The notes beneath the pieces were generated by a model. The model was not told the DNA's origin. It saw only the letters and a list, made by a program, of their open reading frames with translations, and searched no databases. A program made the position numbers and the translations under genes. This document shows positions 16,388-25,342 of a stretch of DNA of 64,000 bases, piece after piece; the first letter of the stretch is position 1; each line of letters opens with the position of its first letter. This DNA comes from Alphaproteobacteria bacterium (GTDB lineage Bacteria; Pseudomonadota; Alphaproteobacteria; Rhodospirillales; Casp-alpha2), in NCBI GenBank assembly GCA_024279135.1, contig JAJRRU010000020.1, positions 1-64,000 of the forward strand, in the 5' to 3' direction.

Positions 16388-18082
16388 CTAGCTCAATGGC
16401 CAGATTTCTGACAGGTACTTCCAGTTAATGAAGTAGTAGAGCACGAAAGCACCGAAGAAAACTGATACCAGTATAGCGGTTCCCGGGATATGCAGAGATT
16501 CTGCACTGCCATGGGAGGAAACTGCAGTAGACCCGCCTTGGTAAACGATAGGATTTGATTTGACGGCTTCTTCGTCACGTTTCTTACCGAACAAGATGGT
16601 ACCAACGATGACGATAATGAATGCAATACCACCAATTGAGGCGATGATACCTGAAATACCATTCATAGCCATGATCAAAAATGCCGCTGGCGGATAATCA
16701 AACGTCAATGAGGCATCGCTGAAAGCCATATCCCAATGACGACGTGATACACCAAGCGTTCCGGCAGCCATCATGAAGATCGACAATCCGGTGATACCAA
16801 GACCAAACAGGTATGGTTGCCACTGGGCCAGTCGCTTGAAGATCAGTTCACGACGGAAGAGCAACGGAACAACAATGTATGCCAACGCCATAAAAGCGAG
16901 TGTTGTACCCGCGGCAACCGTGCCATGGAAGTGACCCGGTACGTACAGCGTGTTGTGCATGATCAGGTTAAGTTGTTCCGTGCCCATGATAACGCCGGTA
17001 ATACCGCCGAGAAAACCGAACAACACGATGCTGAGGAACATGCCCGCGAAGGCCGGGTTGCCCCATGGCGCTTTTCGTAGCCATCCGAAGACACCCTGGG
17101 TGAAGCCGTTCTTGCGTTGAGCGACCTCAATAGCGCCAGGAACACTCATGCCGTGGATCAAGGAACCGAGAACGGCCAGGAACAGGGCATAGGATGTATT
17201 GACCACTTTCCATTCCGAACTGAGGCCTGGGTCGGTCAAAAGATGGTGAGCCGATGCCAGCAACAGGAACAGTATGTACAGCAGGAAGGCCATACGACTG
17301 ACTTTTTCCGATATGGGTTTGGCACCCACGGTAATGGCTGCGATGGCATACCACGAAGCAACCATGGCGGCCATGTTGATTTGTTGCGATGAATGACCGA
17401 AGCCCCACCATACGACACGGTATGTCAGAGTATCAATTTCACCGATCAAACCGAGCGACCACAACCAGGTGGGAACCAGGATAACAGCGCCTGACAAAAT
17501 GGTGTAAACGGCGATGATGGCGGCCGTTATGGCACCAAAGGTGACCAGTGGCACGGAGCCTTCGTATGTCTTTTCTTTCTTGGCGATCACCAGGGTTCCG
17601 AAAAATACCCCCACAGCGACCAGAGCGCCAACCGCGAACAGGATTAGACCGAGATAGAATTTATGGTCTGCCTGCATGGGTACGTAAGAGGTGAACATAA
17701 CACTCGATTCACCCTGTAACACCGCCACATTGGCCATAACGGAGCCGATAAGCATCAGGGCGAAGCCCAGCCAGGCAACCCTTGGTGTGGCCAAACGACA
17801 GTTCAGCAAGATCGCTGAAGCGAAGTACAGGATGGCAATCTCAAAAAAGATGATCCAGAAAATCAGGATATCGGCGCCATGGGCGGTCAGGGCGAGATAG
17901 AACATGTCCGCAGGCAGCAAGTGAACCGCCTGCCAGCGCGTTAGTGCGACCAACAGGCCGAACAACCCGCCTACGGCAAGGAATACCACGCCGGCAACGG
18001 CGTTTGCCTTGATAAGGTTTTCTGCCGAACTGTATACCTTAAAACCGGTATCAGGGCAGGTACGAAATGTAGAAGTTGTCAT
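16388..18082 (-). CDS. Haem-copper superfamily catalytic subunit with active-site Tyr replaced by Gln: candidate eNOR-type NO reductase
   Basis: 564 residues, about 14 membrane helices, clearly of the B (ba3) branch: the stretch H-H-L-L-T-D-P-G-L...W-K and V-P-G-H-F-H match ba3 subunit I. All six metal-binding His are present: H68 and H386 (low-spin haem side), H230, H279, H280 and H384. In oxygen reductases H230 would be followed by P-x-V-Y with the cross-linked Tyr at H+4; here the sequence is H-S-S-Q-Q-I-N, so Tyr is Gln (Q234) and the Pro is Ser. Loss of that Tyr is a mark of NO reductases, and no norCB is present. I therefore favour NO reduction to N2O. An atypical oxygen reductase is the alternative. 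AGGAGA precedes the ATG. Confidence 0.85.
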   Translation of the reverse strand: MTTSTFRTCPDTGFKVYSSAENLIKANAVAGVVFLAVGGLFGLLVALTRWQAVHLLPADMFYLALTAHGADILIFWIIFFEIAILYFASAILLNCRLATPRVAWLGFALMLIGSVMANVAVLQGESSVMFTSYVPMQADHKFYLGLILFAVGALVAVGVFFGTLVIAKKEKTYEGSVPLVTFGAITAAIIAVYTILSGAVILVPTWLWSLGLIGEIDTLTYRVVWWGFGHSSQQINMAAMVASWYAIAAITVGAKPISEKVSRMAFLLYILFLLLASAHHLLTDPGLSSEWKVVNTSYALFLAVLGSLIHGMSVPGAIEVAQRKNGFTQGVFGWLRKAPWGNPAFAGMFLSIVLFGFLGGITGVIMGTEQLNLIMHNTLYVPGHFHGTVAAGTTLAFMALAYIVVPLLFRRELIFKRLAQWQPYLFGLGITGLSIFMMAAGTLGVSRRHWDMAFSDASLTFDYPPAAFLIMAMNGISGIIASIGGIAFIIVIVGTILFGKKRDEEAVKSNPIVYQGGSTAVSSHGSAESLHIPGTAILVSVFFGAFVLYYFINWKYLSEIWPLS

Positions 18083-18097
18083 TTTGGTTTCTCCTGC

Positions 18098-18637
18098 CTA
18101 TTCGACAATAATCATTTTGCCCAGCATCTCATGATGTCCGATGCCGCAAAATTCATTACAGATAATCCCGAATTCACCCGTTTCGGTCGGTTTAATGGTC
18201 AGAACCATTTCATAGTTTGGGTGAATTTGCAGATTGATGTTTGTTGGTTGCAGGGAAAAGCCGTGCATCCAGTCCAGTGATGATAAATGGAGCCTGTATT
18301 CTTTGCCTTTTTCAAGCTCAAGAATTGGCCACCATTCCCATAGACGAGCGAGCATATAAACGTCAGTGCCCGCTGGTGGGCGAACCACTGGCATACCGCT
18401 TTGCTCGTCTACACGAACGGTATATTTTTCGGCCGCAGCCTCGACTTTCTCGGCGTAAACATCCGGATTGATCCGATAGGCCTCGTTGGACAAATTCTGT
18501 TCACCAGTCATGTGCCAATAGACCATGACACCGAACATCAGCAATCCCCACAGAAATGCGATCGTAATCCAGGTTATTTCAATACCGTGCAGTGGCTCTT
18601 TCCACCACAACCGATTCTCAGGAGGTGTTAATGACAT
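18098..18637 (-). CDS. CuA-containing subunit II of the haem-copper enzyme
   Basis: 179 residues: one membrane helix (about 20-42), then a cupredoxin domain with an intact CuA site: H125, C160, C164, H168 and M171 in the pattern C-N-E-F-C-G-I-G-H-H-E-M. It is short, with a single helix, as in ba3-type subunit II. An intact CuA site means electrons come from a soluble periplasmic donor (cytochrome c or the cupredoxin at 8.6 kb), not directly from quinol. The gene is 15 bp upstream of subunit I. Confidence 0.93.
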   Translation of the reverse strand: MSLTPPENRLWWKEPLHGIEITWITIAFLWGLLMFGVMVYWHMTGEQNLSNEAYRINPDVYAEKVEAAAEKYTVRVDEQSGMPVVRPPAGTDVYMLARLWEWWPILELEKGKEYRLHLSSLDWMHGFSLQPTNINLQIHPNYEMVLTIKPTETGEFGIICNEFCGIGHHEMLGKMIIVE

Positions 18638-18657
18638 TATATTGTTCCCCTAAATTT

Positions 18658-18843
18658 TTAATGTGCCACTGGAATGTTGACAATTTCCATTACGCCCCAA
18701 ATCGTATAAATTACGGTTGGTATGGCGACACCGATAAAAAGTAGTAAAAAAGTATTATCGAGCAGACTCTGCATCGCCGGAATTTGCTCTTCTTCCTCAG
18801 TCTCTGGTGAAGAGTCCTGTCCTTCTGGTGGTGTTTCAGACAT
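18658..18843 (-). CDS. Small single-helix membrane subunit of the haem-copper enzyme
   Basis: 61 residues: an acidic N-terminus (about 25 residues rich in Glu, Ser, Pro) and one membrane helix (about 32-55). Position directly before subunit II, with a clear GGGAGGA ribosome site, suggests an analogue of the small subunit IIa of ba3 oxidases. No motif allows a stronger claim. Confidence 0.75.
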   Translation of the reverse strand: MSETPPEGQDSSPETEEEEQIPAMQSLLDNTFLLLFIGVAIPTVIYTIWGVMEIVNIPVAH

Positions 18844-18971
18844 AAAAAATCCTCCCGTTTAATTGCGCTGAACCGAATGGTTCACTATGCATAATGCCCT
18901 GTCTCGTACAGACAAACCCCCACGTAGAGTGCGGGCATATACCTTACTATCGTGGCGAACCCAAGATTGCC

Positions 18972-18985
18972 TTGACGTTGGTTAA
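18972..18985 (-). promoter_or_regulatory. FNR/NNR-type box upstream of the NO-reductase-like operon
   Basis: TTGAC-GTTG-GTTAA on the plus strand, the same half-sites and spacing as the nirS box. Its centre is about 135 bp before the first gene (start 18843), giving a 5' leader of about 95 nt if the site is at -41.5. The same gap (18844-19198) also serves the plus-strand dehydrogenase gene. Confidence 0.7.
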
Positions 18986-19087
18986 GTCTCAACAGCCATC
19001 ATCAATGGTGATTTTTATTTTATTTAAACTGAAACAGAGCCTTGAAACTGTTTTGGGGCCTATGTTCCATTGTTCGTTATGGGGGGT

Positions 19088-19102
19088 TTCCATAATGTGG
19101 AA
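19088..19102. promoter_or_regulatory. Putative IclR operator, copy 1
   Basis: TTCCATAATGTGGAA, 97 bp upstream of the D-2-hydroxyacid dehydrogenase start. It matches copies at 20224 and 26784 in the form T(T/C)CC-(A/G)TA(A/T)T(G/A)T-GGAA. All three lie in non-coding gaps of the locus that encodes an IclR-family regulator at 25.3 kb. Confidence 0.55.
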
Positions 19103-19198
19103 CAATTCTGGAATTTCCGCATGTCATGTTTCAGGTAAAGGTGATATTTCTAGGTTTAGACCCGTATTTTGTTTTTGATCCGTTGAAGGAAAGTACCC

Positions 19199-20167
19199 AT
19201 GAGCGACAAGCCTGTGATTTTGGTGACCCGAAAACTGCCTGATCTGGTCGAAGCCCGTCTGGCGCGTGATTATCAGCCTATTTTCAACCCCGATGACCGG
19301 TTGTATTCGGCTGATGAGCTTATAGAACTGGCCGATGGGGTCGATGCCATCCTGCCGTGTCACACGGAAAAATTTTCTGCTGACGTTATCGCCCGGCTGC
19401 CTGACAGGGTGCGGGCTTTGTGTAATTTCTCGGTTGGTTATGACCACGTCGATACACAAGCGGCAATAAACAAGGGATTGATTGTGACGAACACGCCTGA
19501 TGTGCTGAGCGATGCAACGGCTGAGATTGCCATATTACTGATGCTGGGCGCTGCTCGACGGGCCAGCGAAGGCGAACGCATGGTCAGGGCTCAAAAATGG
19601 AAGGACTGGAGCCCGACTTTCATGGTTGGCCAGCAGATATCGGGCAAACGCTTCGGTGTCATCGGCATGGGACGTGTGGGACGGGTGACGGCCAGGCGGG
19701 CTCGCGCCTTCGATATGGAGGTGCACTATTATAACCGCACCCGGCTGGACCAAGATCTGGAATGTGGTGCTCTTTATCATGAAACGGTGGAAGATCTGTT
19801 GCCACACTGTGATGTACTATCGGTTCACTGTCCCGCAACGGCTGAAACCATGGGCCTGATTAATCGGGAACGACTGGCGTTGTTGCCAAAAAATGCCATC
19901 GTGGTCAATACCGCGCGTGGCGGCGTGATTGATGACGAGGCTCTGATCGAGGCATTGGTGTCCGGTGCCTTGTTTGCCGCCGGGTTGGATGTGTTCAACG
20001 GAGAGCCGCAAAACATTAATCCCCGGTACCGCGATCTTGATAACGTCTTCCTACTGCCACATCTCGGCAGTGCAACCGGTGAGACCCGTGATGGGATGGG
20101 GTTTCGCGCCCTTGATAACCTGGATGCTATTTTCTCTGGGCAAGAACCGGGAGACAGGGTAGCATAA
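19199..20167 (+). CDS. D-2-hydroxyacid dehydrogenase, glyoxylate/hydroxypyruvate reductase type
   Basis: 322 residues. NAD(P) fold with G-V-I-G-M-G-R-V-G-R (about 155-165); catalytic Arg in N-T-A-R-G-G-V-I-D, Glu in D-V-F-N-G-E-P and His in L-P-H-L-G-S-A-T. The family reduces glyoxylate, hydroxypyruvate or other 2-keto acids. Near a glcDEF-like set it could recycle glyoxylate to glycolate or link D-2-hydroxyacids to NAD(P)H. It has its own GAAGGAAAG ribosome site and a putative IclR site upstream. Confidence 0.9.
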   Translation: MSDKPVILVTRKLPDLVEARLARDYQPIFNPDDRLYSADELIELADGVDAILPCHTEKFSADVIARLPDRVRALCNFSVGYDHVDTQAAINKGLIVTNTPDVLSDATAEIAILLMLGAARRASEGERMVRAQKWKDWSPTFMVGQQISGKRFGVIGMGRVGRVTARRARAFDMEVHYYNRTRLDQDLECGALYHETVEDLLPHCDVLSVHCPATAETMGLINRERLALLPKNAIVVNTARGGVIDDEALIEALVSGALFAAGLDVFNGEPQNINPRYRDLDNVFLLPHLGSATGETRDGMGFRALDNLDAIFSGQEPGDRVA

Positions 20168-20535
20168 AGGATGATAAAAAATAACGTTACACTGTTATGT
20201 TATTAAACGGTAAATTGGAATATTCCCATATTATGGAATTGCAACCCATTTACCATTGACGGTCCGCCAACATGGCCGTAATGTCTTATAATCGAGTTCG
20301 CCCTGATGGGCAAAGCTAATTGCGACCCTCTTTCCCGGTCTAATGAATAAGTCCAGAAAATTGGACAGTTAATGGGAGAAAGGTCGTATACTGGGTGGGG
20401 TTTGCTGTTTCTTCATTTGTGATAAAATCAACCAGAATTATTTAATTTCCGAACTTGTATAATTTTATGAATGTGGTTGAGAAGGCAATTGGTAAACGCT
20501 GCAATTACAATACTTATTTGGGAGACAAACAAGTA
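20168..20535 (+). other. Intergenic region between dehydrogenase and TRAP receptor genes
   Basis: 368 bp without a credible gene. It holds the second putative IclR operator (20224-20238) and an AT-rich stretch just before the receptor gene. I found no clear -35/-10 pair or terminator for the dehydrogenase gene. Confidence 0.5.
20224..20238. promoter_or_regulatory. Putative IclR operator, copy 2
   Basis: TCCCATATTATGGAA, about 300 bp before the TRAP receptor start and 57 bp after the dehydrogenase gene. One base off the dyad at its left end compared with copies 1 and 3. Confidence 0.5.
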
Positions 20536-21672
20536 ATGACAAAATCTATTGAAACGAAACAAGACAAAGCGTTAACCCGTCGCAAGTTCTTTAAAAAGAG
20601 TGGCGTTGTTGCTACTGGTGCTGCTGTTGCGGCACTTTCCGCACCACACGTTGCCAAGGCTGCGACCGTTCTTAAGGTCCAGGCTGCTTGGGGCGGTGGT
20701 ATTTTCCTGGAATTCGCCCAGGACTATGTCAATCGTGTAAACAAGATGGCCGGTGGCACCATGAAGATCGATCTTCTGGGTGTTGGTGCCGTTGTCAAAA
20801 CCGCTGAAATGCAAACCGCCGTGCACAAAGGTGTGCTTGATGGTGCGCATCTTGTGACCGCATACTGGTATTCAAAAAGCCCGGTTGCTTCATTGTTCGG
20901 TACTGGTCCCTGCTTCGGCTGGACGGCTAACGAGTTGATGGGTTGGGTACAGTATGGCGGTGGTCGTGCGCTTTATAATGAGCTTATGCATGATCGTCTG
21001 AGACTGGATCTGGTTGGTTTCTTTTCTGGCCCCATGCCTGCCCAGCCTCTGGGTTGGTTCAAGGAACAGATCAAGGATTCCTCACAGATGAAGGGTCTTA
21101 AGTATCGTACCGTTGGTCTGGCTGCTGATGTGTTGCAGGAAATGGGCATGTCCGTTGTTCAGTTGCCCGGTGGCGAAATTCAGCCCGCCATGAAAAGTGG
21201 CCTGATCGATGCTGCCGAGTTCAACAACCCTTCTTCTGATAAAGATTTCGGAATGCAGGACGTTTCCAAACATTATCATCTGGGCAGTTTTCACCAGTCA
21301 CAGGAATGTTTTGAAATTATCTTCAACAAAACCCTGTATGATAACCTTTCTGGTGAGCAACAGGCTATTTTGGAACATGCTTCCGAAGCCGCTTCTGCTG
21401 ATATGGCCTGGAAGGCCATGGAGCGTTATTCTGCTGATCTGGTCGTCCTGAAAGAAGAGCACGGTGTCAATGTTCACCGGACCCCTGACTCAGTTATGGC
21501 TGAACAGCTGAACGCCTGGGATGTGGTCGTCAAGCGCATCAGTGCCGAAGATTCATTCTTTGCCAAGGTTATCGATTCACAGAAAGCATGGGCCAAACGT
21601 CATGGTGCATACAACCTGCTGAACTCTCCTAACTATAAGCTGGCTTACGAGCATTATTACGGCAAGCTCTAG
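20536..21672 (+). CDS. TRAP transporter substrate-binding protein (DctP/TakP-like)
   Basis: 378 residues from the ATG at 20536, which has GGAGA 10 bases upstream; the frame extends to 20455 but without a ribosome site. A twin-arginine signal (T-R-R-K-F-F-K-K-S-G, then a hydrophobic Ala/Val segment) is seen, as in TakP and related 2-oxo/2-hydroxy-monocarboxylate receptors. The receptor binds a carboxylate in the periplasm for the DctQM permease encoded downstream. Context with glcD-like lactate/glycolate oxidase genes suggests a 2-hydroxyacid such as lactate or glycolate (inference). Confidence 0.9.
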   Translation: MTKSIETKQDKALTRRKFFKKSGVVATGAAVAALSAPHVAKAATVLKVQAAWGGGIFLEFAQDYVNRVNKMAGGTMKIDLLGVGAVVKTAEMQTAVHKGVLDGAHLVTAYWYSKSPVASLFGTGPCFGWTANELMGWVQYGGGRALYNELMHDRLRLDLVGFFSGPMPAQPLGWFKEQIKDSSQMKGLKYRTVGLAADVLQEMGMSVVQLPGGEIQPAMKSGLIDAAEFNNPSSDKDFGMQDVSKHYHLGSFHQSQECFEIIFNKTLYDNLSGEQQAILEHASEAASADMAWKAMERYSADLVVLKEEHGVNVHRTPDSVMAEQLNAWDVVVKRISAEDSFFAKVIDSQKAWAKRHGAYNLLNSPNYKLAYEHYYGKL

Positions 21673-21707
21673 GATTTACCTGGGCTGTTTCCAGGCCCAT
21701 ACATATC

Positions 21708-21733
21708 GGGGCGACGCTGCCAAGCGTCGCCCC
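21708..21733 (+). terminator. Intercistronic hairpin after the TRAP receptor gene
   Basis: Perfect 11-bp stem (GGGGCGACGCT at 21708-21718, AGCGTCGCCCC at 21723-21733) with a GCCA loop, lying between receptor and permease genes. Little T-run follows, so it more likely stabilises the receptor mRNA or causes partial termination. Confidence 0.7.
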
Positions 21734-21779
21734 AACAGTATTTTCTATGATTTTACCCCTAAATATTGAGGTCGTGGGC

Positions 21780-22370
21780 ATGACCCGTATCCTGATTTTT
21801 ATTAATAGTCTCAGCGCGTGGACAGGCAGAACCTTTGCCTGGTGTATTGTTATTCTGACTATATCCACTTGTTATGAAGTGTTTGTGCGTTACGCACTAG
21901 ACGCACCCACTGTGTGGGCCTTCGACATGAGTGTGCAAATGTACGGTGCACTATTCATGATGTCGGGTGCCTACGCGTTGTCGCAGGACGCCCATGTGCG
22001 GGGCGATGTAATCTACCGTCTGATGCCCAAGCGGGTTCAGGGTGGTATCGATTTATTCCTGTACATTATATTTCTGCTACCAGGATGTATGGCCCTGATT
22101 TATTACGGCTATTGGTTTGCTGCCGATTCATGGTTTTACAAGGAAGTGAGCTGGTCCAGCCCTTCGCGTATCCAGATTTATTTCTTTAAAACCCTTATCC
22201 CCATTGCCGGTGGCCTATTGTTGTTACAGGGCTTTGCCGAAAGCATGCGTTGTGTTCAGTGTATACGCACTGGTGAATGGCCGAGCCGTTTACAGGACGT
22301 TCAGGAAACCGAAACCATGATGATTCATGAAGCAGAAGACCTGCAACAAATTAAGAGTGAGAAATCCTGA
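21780..22370 (+). CDS. TRAP transporter small membrane subunit (DctQ)
   Basis: 196 residues from ATG 21780 (GAGG 9 bases upstream; a longer frame starts at 21747). Four hydrophobic helices, W-A-F-D-M-S in the second region typical of DctQ, and a charged C-terminus. It forms the permease with the large subunit; its stop shares a base with the start of the next gene (TGATG). Confidence 0.9.
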   Translation: MTRILIFINSLSAWTGRTFAWCIVILTISTCYEVFVRYALDAPTVWAFDMSVQMYGALFMMSGAYALSQDAHVRGDVIYRLMPKRVQGGIDLFLYIIFLLPGCMALIYYGYWFAADSWFYKEVSWSSPSRIQIYFFKTLIPIAGGLLLLQGFAESMRCVQCIRTGEWPSRLQDVQETETMMIHEAEDLQQIKSEKS

Positions 22371-23713
22371 TGACTGATCCGCAAATTGCACTCTTTATGC
22401 TTGGTTTGTTTATCATTGTGGTGTTGTTGGGCTTTCCTATTGCATTTACGCTGGTCGCCATGGGCCTCGGGTTTGGCTACTACGCCTATTTCGATCCCAT
22501 GCGCATGAAGACCCTGTTCGATAATCGAATATTCGACCTGTTTGTTCAAAATACATTTTCAGTGATGTCTAATGACGTGTTGGTGGCCGTCCCGCTATTC
22601 CTATTTATGGGGTACGTGGTAGAGCGTGCCAATATCATGAATAGACTGTTCTTCAGCTTTCAGCTGGCCGCCCGTCATTTGCCGGGTTCCATGGCTGTTG
22701 CCGCGCTGTTGACGTGTACTGTATTTGCTACGGCGACGGGCATTGTCGGTGCCGTGGTTACCCTGATGGGTATGCTGGCTTTCCCGGCAATGCTGGAAGC
22801 ACGGTACGAGAAAAGTTACGCCGCTGGGGTTATCTGTGCCGGTGGCTGTCTTGGTATCTTGATCCCGCCATCGATTATGCTGATTGTGTATGCAGCTATC
22901 GCTGAAATTTCACCTTTGCGTCTCTATGCGGGGGCCATGTTCCCGGGCATGATGCTGGCCGGTTTCTATATGCTCTATGTGGTGTCACGGGCCTATTTCA
23001 ACCCGACCCTTGCGCCCAAGCCGGTCGATACGGACGTGTCTATTGGCAAGGTCGCCTATCAACTGTTAACCTCATTCCTGCCACTGGCGGCCCTGATTGC
23101 TTCGGTGCTGGGTGCAATATTGATGGGGCTGGCCACACCGGCGGAAGCCGCAGGTGTGGGGGCTGCGGGTGGATTGCTGCTTGCCGCGATCTATCGTTCG
23201 CTCAGTTGGATACGTCTGAAAGAGGCGGTTTTCCTGACCGCCAAGACATCGGCAATGGTGTGCTGGTTATTTGTCGGGTCGTGGACTTTTGCTGCCGTGT
23301 TCTCCTATCTTGGTGGTCACGATATTATCAAGGACTGGTTCCTGACGCTCGATATTGGCACCGTGGGTTTCCTGATTTTGGCACAAGCCACGATCTTCCT
23401 GTTGGGCTGGCCGCTGGAATGGACCGAGATTATCATTATCTTCGTGCCGATCTTCCTGCCCATGCTGGATACCTTCAATGTTGACCCGCTGTTTTTCGGT
23501 ATCCTGGTTGCCTTGAACCTGCAGACATCATTTCTGACGCCACCTATGGCCATGGCGGCATATTATCTGAAGGGTGTCGCACCGGATGATGTGGAATTGA
23601 TGGATATCTTCAAAGGGATCATGCCCTATCTGGGGATCGTGATTTTCTCTATGGTCTTGCTGTATAACTTCCCGGGGATCGCCTTGTGGTTGCCTGTGTA
23701 TCTGTTTGGTTAA
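22370..23713 (+). CDS. TRAP transporter large permease (DctM)
   Basis: 447 residues with about 12 membrane helices. DctM hallmarks are visible: P-L-F-L-F-M-G-Y-V, A-T-G-I-V-G-A-V-V-T-L-M-G, G-C-L-G-I-L-I-P-P-S-I-M-L, and A-T-P-A-E-A-A-G-V-G-A. It drives Na+- or H+-coupled uptake of the substrate delivered by the receptor at 20.5 kb. Translation is coupled to dctQ. Confidence 0.94.
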   Translation: MTDPQIALFMLGLFIIVVLLGFPIAFTLVAMGLGFGYYAYFDPMRMKTLFDNRIFDLFVQNTFSVMSNDVLVAVPLFLFMGYVVERANIMNRLFFSFQLAARHLPGSMAVAALLTCTVFATATGIVGAVVTLMGMLAFPAMLEARYEKSYAAGVICAGGCLGILIPPSIMLIVYAAIAEISPLRLYAGAMFPGMMLAGFYMLYVVSRAYFNPTLAPKPVDTDVSIGKVAYQLLTSFLPLAALIASVLGAILMGLATPAEAAGVGAAGGLLLAAIYRSLSWIRLKEAVFLTAKTSAMVCWLFVGSWTFAAVFSYLGGHDIIKDWFLTLDIGTVGFLILAQATIFLLGWPLEWTEIIIIFVPIFLPMLDTFNVDPLFFGILVALNLQTSFLTPPMAMAAYYLKGVAPDDVELMDIFKGIMPYLGIVIFSMVLLYNFPGIALWLPVYLFG

Positions 23714-23740
23714 TAATGATAAACTCGAAAATGGACTGAG

Positions 23741-25087
23741 ATGACTGATTTGAACCTCCTGTCTGCCGTCGAAGCTGCCCGCGCCATGCGTGTGGGTGAA
23801 ATTTCGGCGGAAGACCTGGCCCGCGATTGCCTGAACCGTATCAAAGATATTGATGATACGGTTCAGGCGTGGATTTCCCTGAACCCTGATTATGTCATGG
23901 AACAGGCCAGGCAAACCGATGAGCATCGCCGTACCGGTGCGCCCATCGGCCCGTTGCACGGCCTACCGGTGGCCATCAAGGACATTTTCGATACACTGGA
24001 CTACCCCACTCAGTACGGCACGCCATTACACGCGGGCCGTAAAACCACCAGTGATGCCACCGTTGTGGCCATGTTGCGTCAGGCTGGTGCCATTATTATG
24101 GGCAAGACCGTGACGACGGAATTTGCCGTATTGTCGCCGACGAGCAAAACAACCAATCCCCATGATCCGGCACGCACGCCGGGTGGTTCAAGCAGCGGTT
24201 CTGCCGCCGCAGTTGCCGCCGGTATGGTGCCGCTTGCTCTGGGCACCCAGACCAACGGTTCGGTCATTCGTCCGGCGTCCTATTGCGGCGTGGTGGGGTA
24301 TAAACCCACCTACGGGCTGGTCTCGCGCCACCGTGTATTGCGTACATCTCGCAATCTCGACCAGATCGGGATGTTTGCCCGCACCATCGAAGACGCCGCT
24401 ATGGTTGGCGAGGCTATTATCGGGTTCGATGCCAAGGATGCTGATACCTTACTGGCACCGCGACCGGACCTGCTGGCCAAAACATCCGAAGCCCCTCCCA
24501 TGCCGCCACGTTATGCCTATATCAAAGGCCCGGCGTGGTCGCAATGTGATGATGACACCCATGGGGCTTTCGCCGAGTTGACCGAGGCCATGGGCGACAG
24601 GGTTGAAGAGGTTGATCTGGGCAGCGTTTATGAAGAAGTCCTCAATTGGCACCGCATGGTCATGGACGCCGATATGGCCAAAAACCTGTCAGACGACTAT
24701 AGCCGGGGTGCAGATCAGATCAGCCCGGTATTGTGCGAAATGATCGAACGCGGGCGCAAGGTACACGCGGTCGACTATAATCTGGCGGTTGACCGCATCG
24801 CCATGTTCGCCAAGGCATTTACCGATATGTTTGAAGAATTCGACGCTATCATCACCCCTGCTGCAACGGGCGTGGCCCCGCTGGGTCTGGAAAGCACAGG
24901 TAATCCGGCTTGTGCTACACTGTGGACCTTCGCCGGTATGCCGGCCATGACGCTGCCGGTTTTACAGGGCAAGTCAGGTATGCCGATGGGGGTGCAAATG
25001 GTTGCTGCGCGTGGCGATGATGCCCGATTGTTCAGGAATGCAAGCTGGTTTTCGACGTATATGGAAGGCTTGGCTGACGAGGCCTGA
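23741..25087 (+). CDS. Amidase-signature family hydrolase
   Basis: 448 residues. The Ser-cisSer-Lys triad is recognisable: Lys in V-A-I-K-D (about 80), the linker G-G-S-S-S-G-S-A-A-A-V (about 150) and Ser in T-N-G-S-V-I-R-P-A-S. The family hydrolyses amide bonds (GatA, AtzF, acylamidases). No GatB or GatC is adjacent, so a catabolic amidase is more likely than a tRNA amidotransferase. It begins 27 bp after dctM and may convert an imported amide or a product of the pathway; the substrate is unknown. Confidence 0.88.
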   Translation: MTDLNLLSAVEAARAMRVGEISAEDLARDCLNRIKDIDDTVQAWISLNPDYVMEQARQTDEHRRTGAPIGPLHGLPVAIKDIFDTLDYPTQYGTPLHAGRKTTSDATVVAMLRQAGAIIMGKTVTTEFAVLSPTSKTTNPHDPARTPGGSSSGSAAAVAAGMVPLALGTQTNGSVIRPASYCGVVGYKPTYGLVSRHRVLRTSRNLDQIGMFARTIEDAAMVGEAIIGFDAKDADTLLAPRPDLLAKTSEAPPMPPRYAYIKGPAWSQCDDDTHGAFAELTEAMGDRVEEVDLGSVYEEVLNWHRMVMDADMAKNLSDDYSRGADQISPVLCEMIERGRKVHAVDYNLAVDRIAMFAKAFTDMFEEFDAIITPAATGVAPLGLESTGNPACATLWTFAGMPAMTLPVLQGKSGMPMGVQMVAARGDDARLFRNASWFSTYMEGLADEA

Positions 25088-25147
25088 GATTATTCTTTGT
25101 GGCCGTATTGATACTAACTACCTGGGACCAAAAGAGGACCAAAACCA

Positions 25148-25315
25148 ATGACTAACATTATTACCGGACTGTTCGCCTTAGCCGTGTTTCTCAGCTTTGT
25201 TATCGGATTGGCTGTGTCCATCAATTCCGCGCCATTTATCATTATCGTGTCGATAATCGGATTGCTGGCCGTGTATGATTTTTACGAAAGCGTTCGTGAT
25301 GCCCGCAAGGATTAG
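25148..25315 (+). CDS. 55-residue two-helix membrane protein
   Basis: An ATG-to-TAG frame of 55 codons: hydrophobic helix at about residues 4-24, a short loop (S-I-N-S-A-P), a second helix at about 30-44, and a charged tail D-F-Y-E-S-V-R-D-A-R-K-D. It lies between the amidase and iclR genes, 60 bp after the amidase, with GGACCAAAA before the start. Unrecognised; perhaps a small accessory membrane protein. Confidence 0.55.
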   Translation: MTNIITGLFALAVFLSFVIGLAVSINSAPFIIIVSIIGLLAVYDFYESVRDARKD

Positions 25316-25342
25316 TCCGTAAAATATTGGCGCAGGAGTATT

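Noticed and set aside
16388-18082. Ordinary aerobic ba3 cytochrome oxidase
   Set aside because: The active-site Tyr and the Pro after His are both replaced, and the genes lie with nirS under the same type of box; the oxidase option is kept only as an alternative.
20379-20400. Possible second sigma54 promoter before the TRAP receptor gene
   Set aside because: The GG and GC pairs are nine, not ten, bases apart, and no sigma54 activator is nearby.
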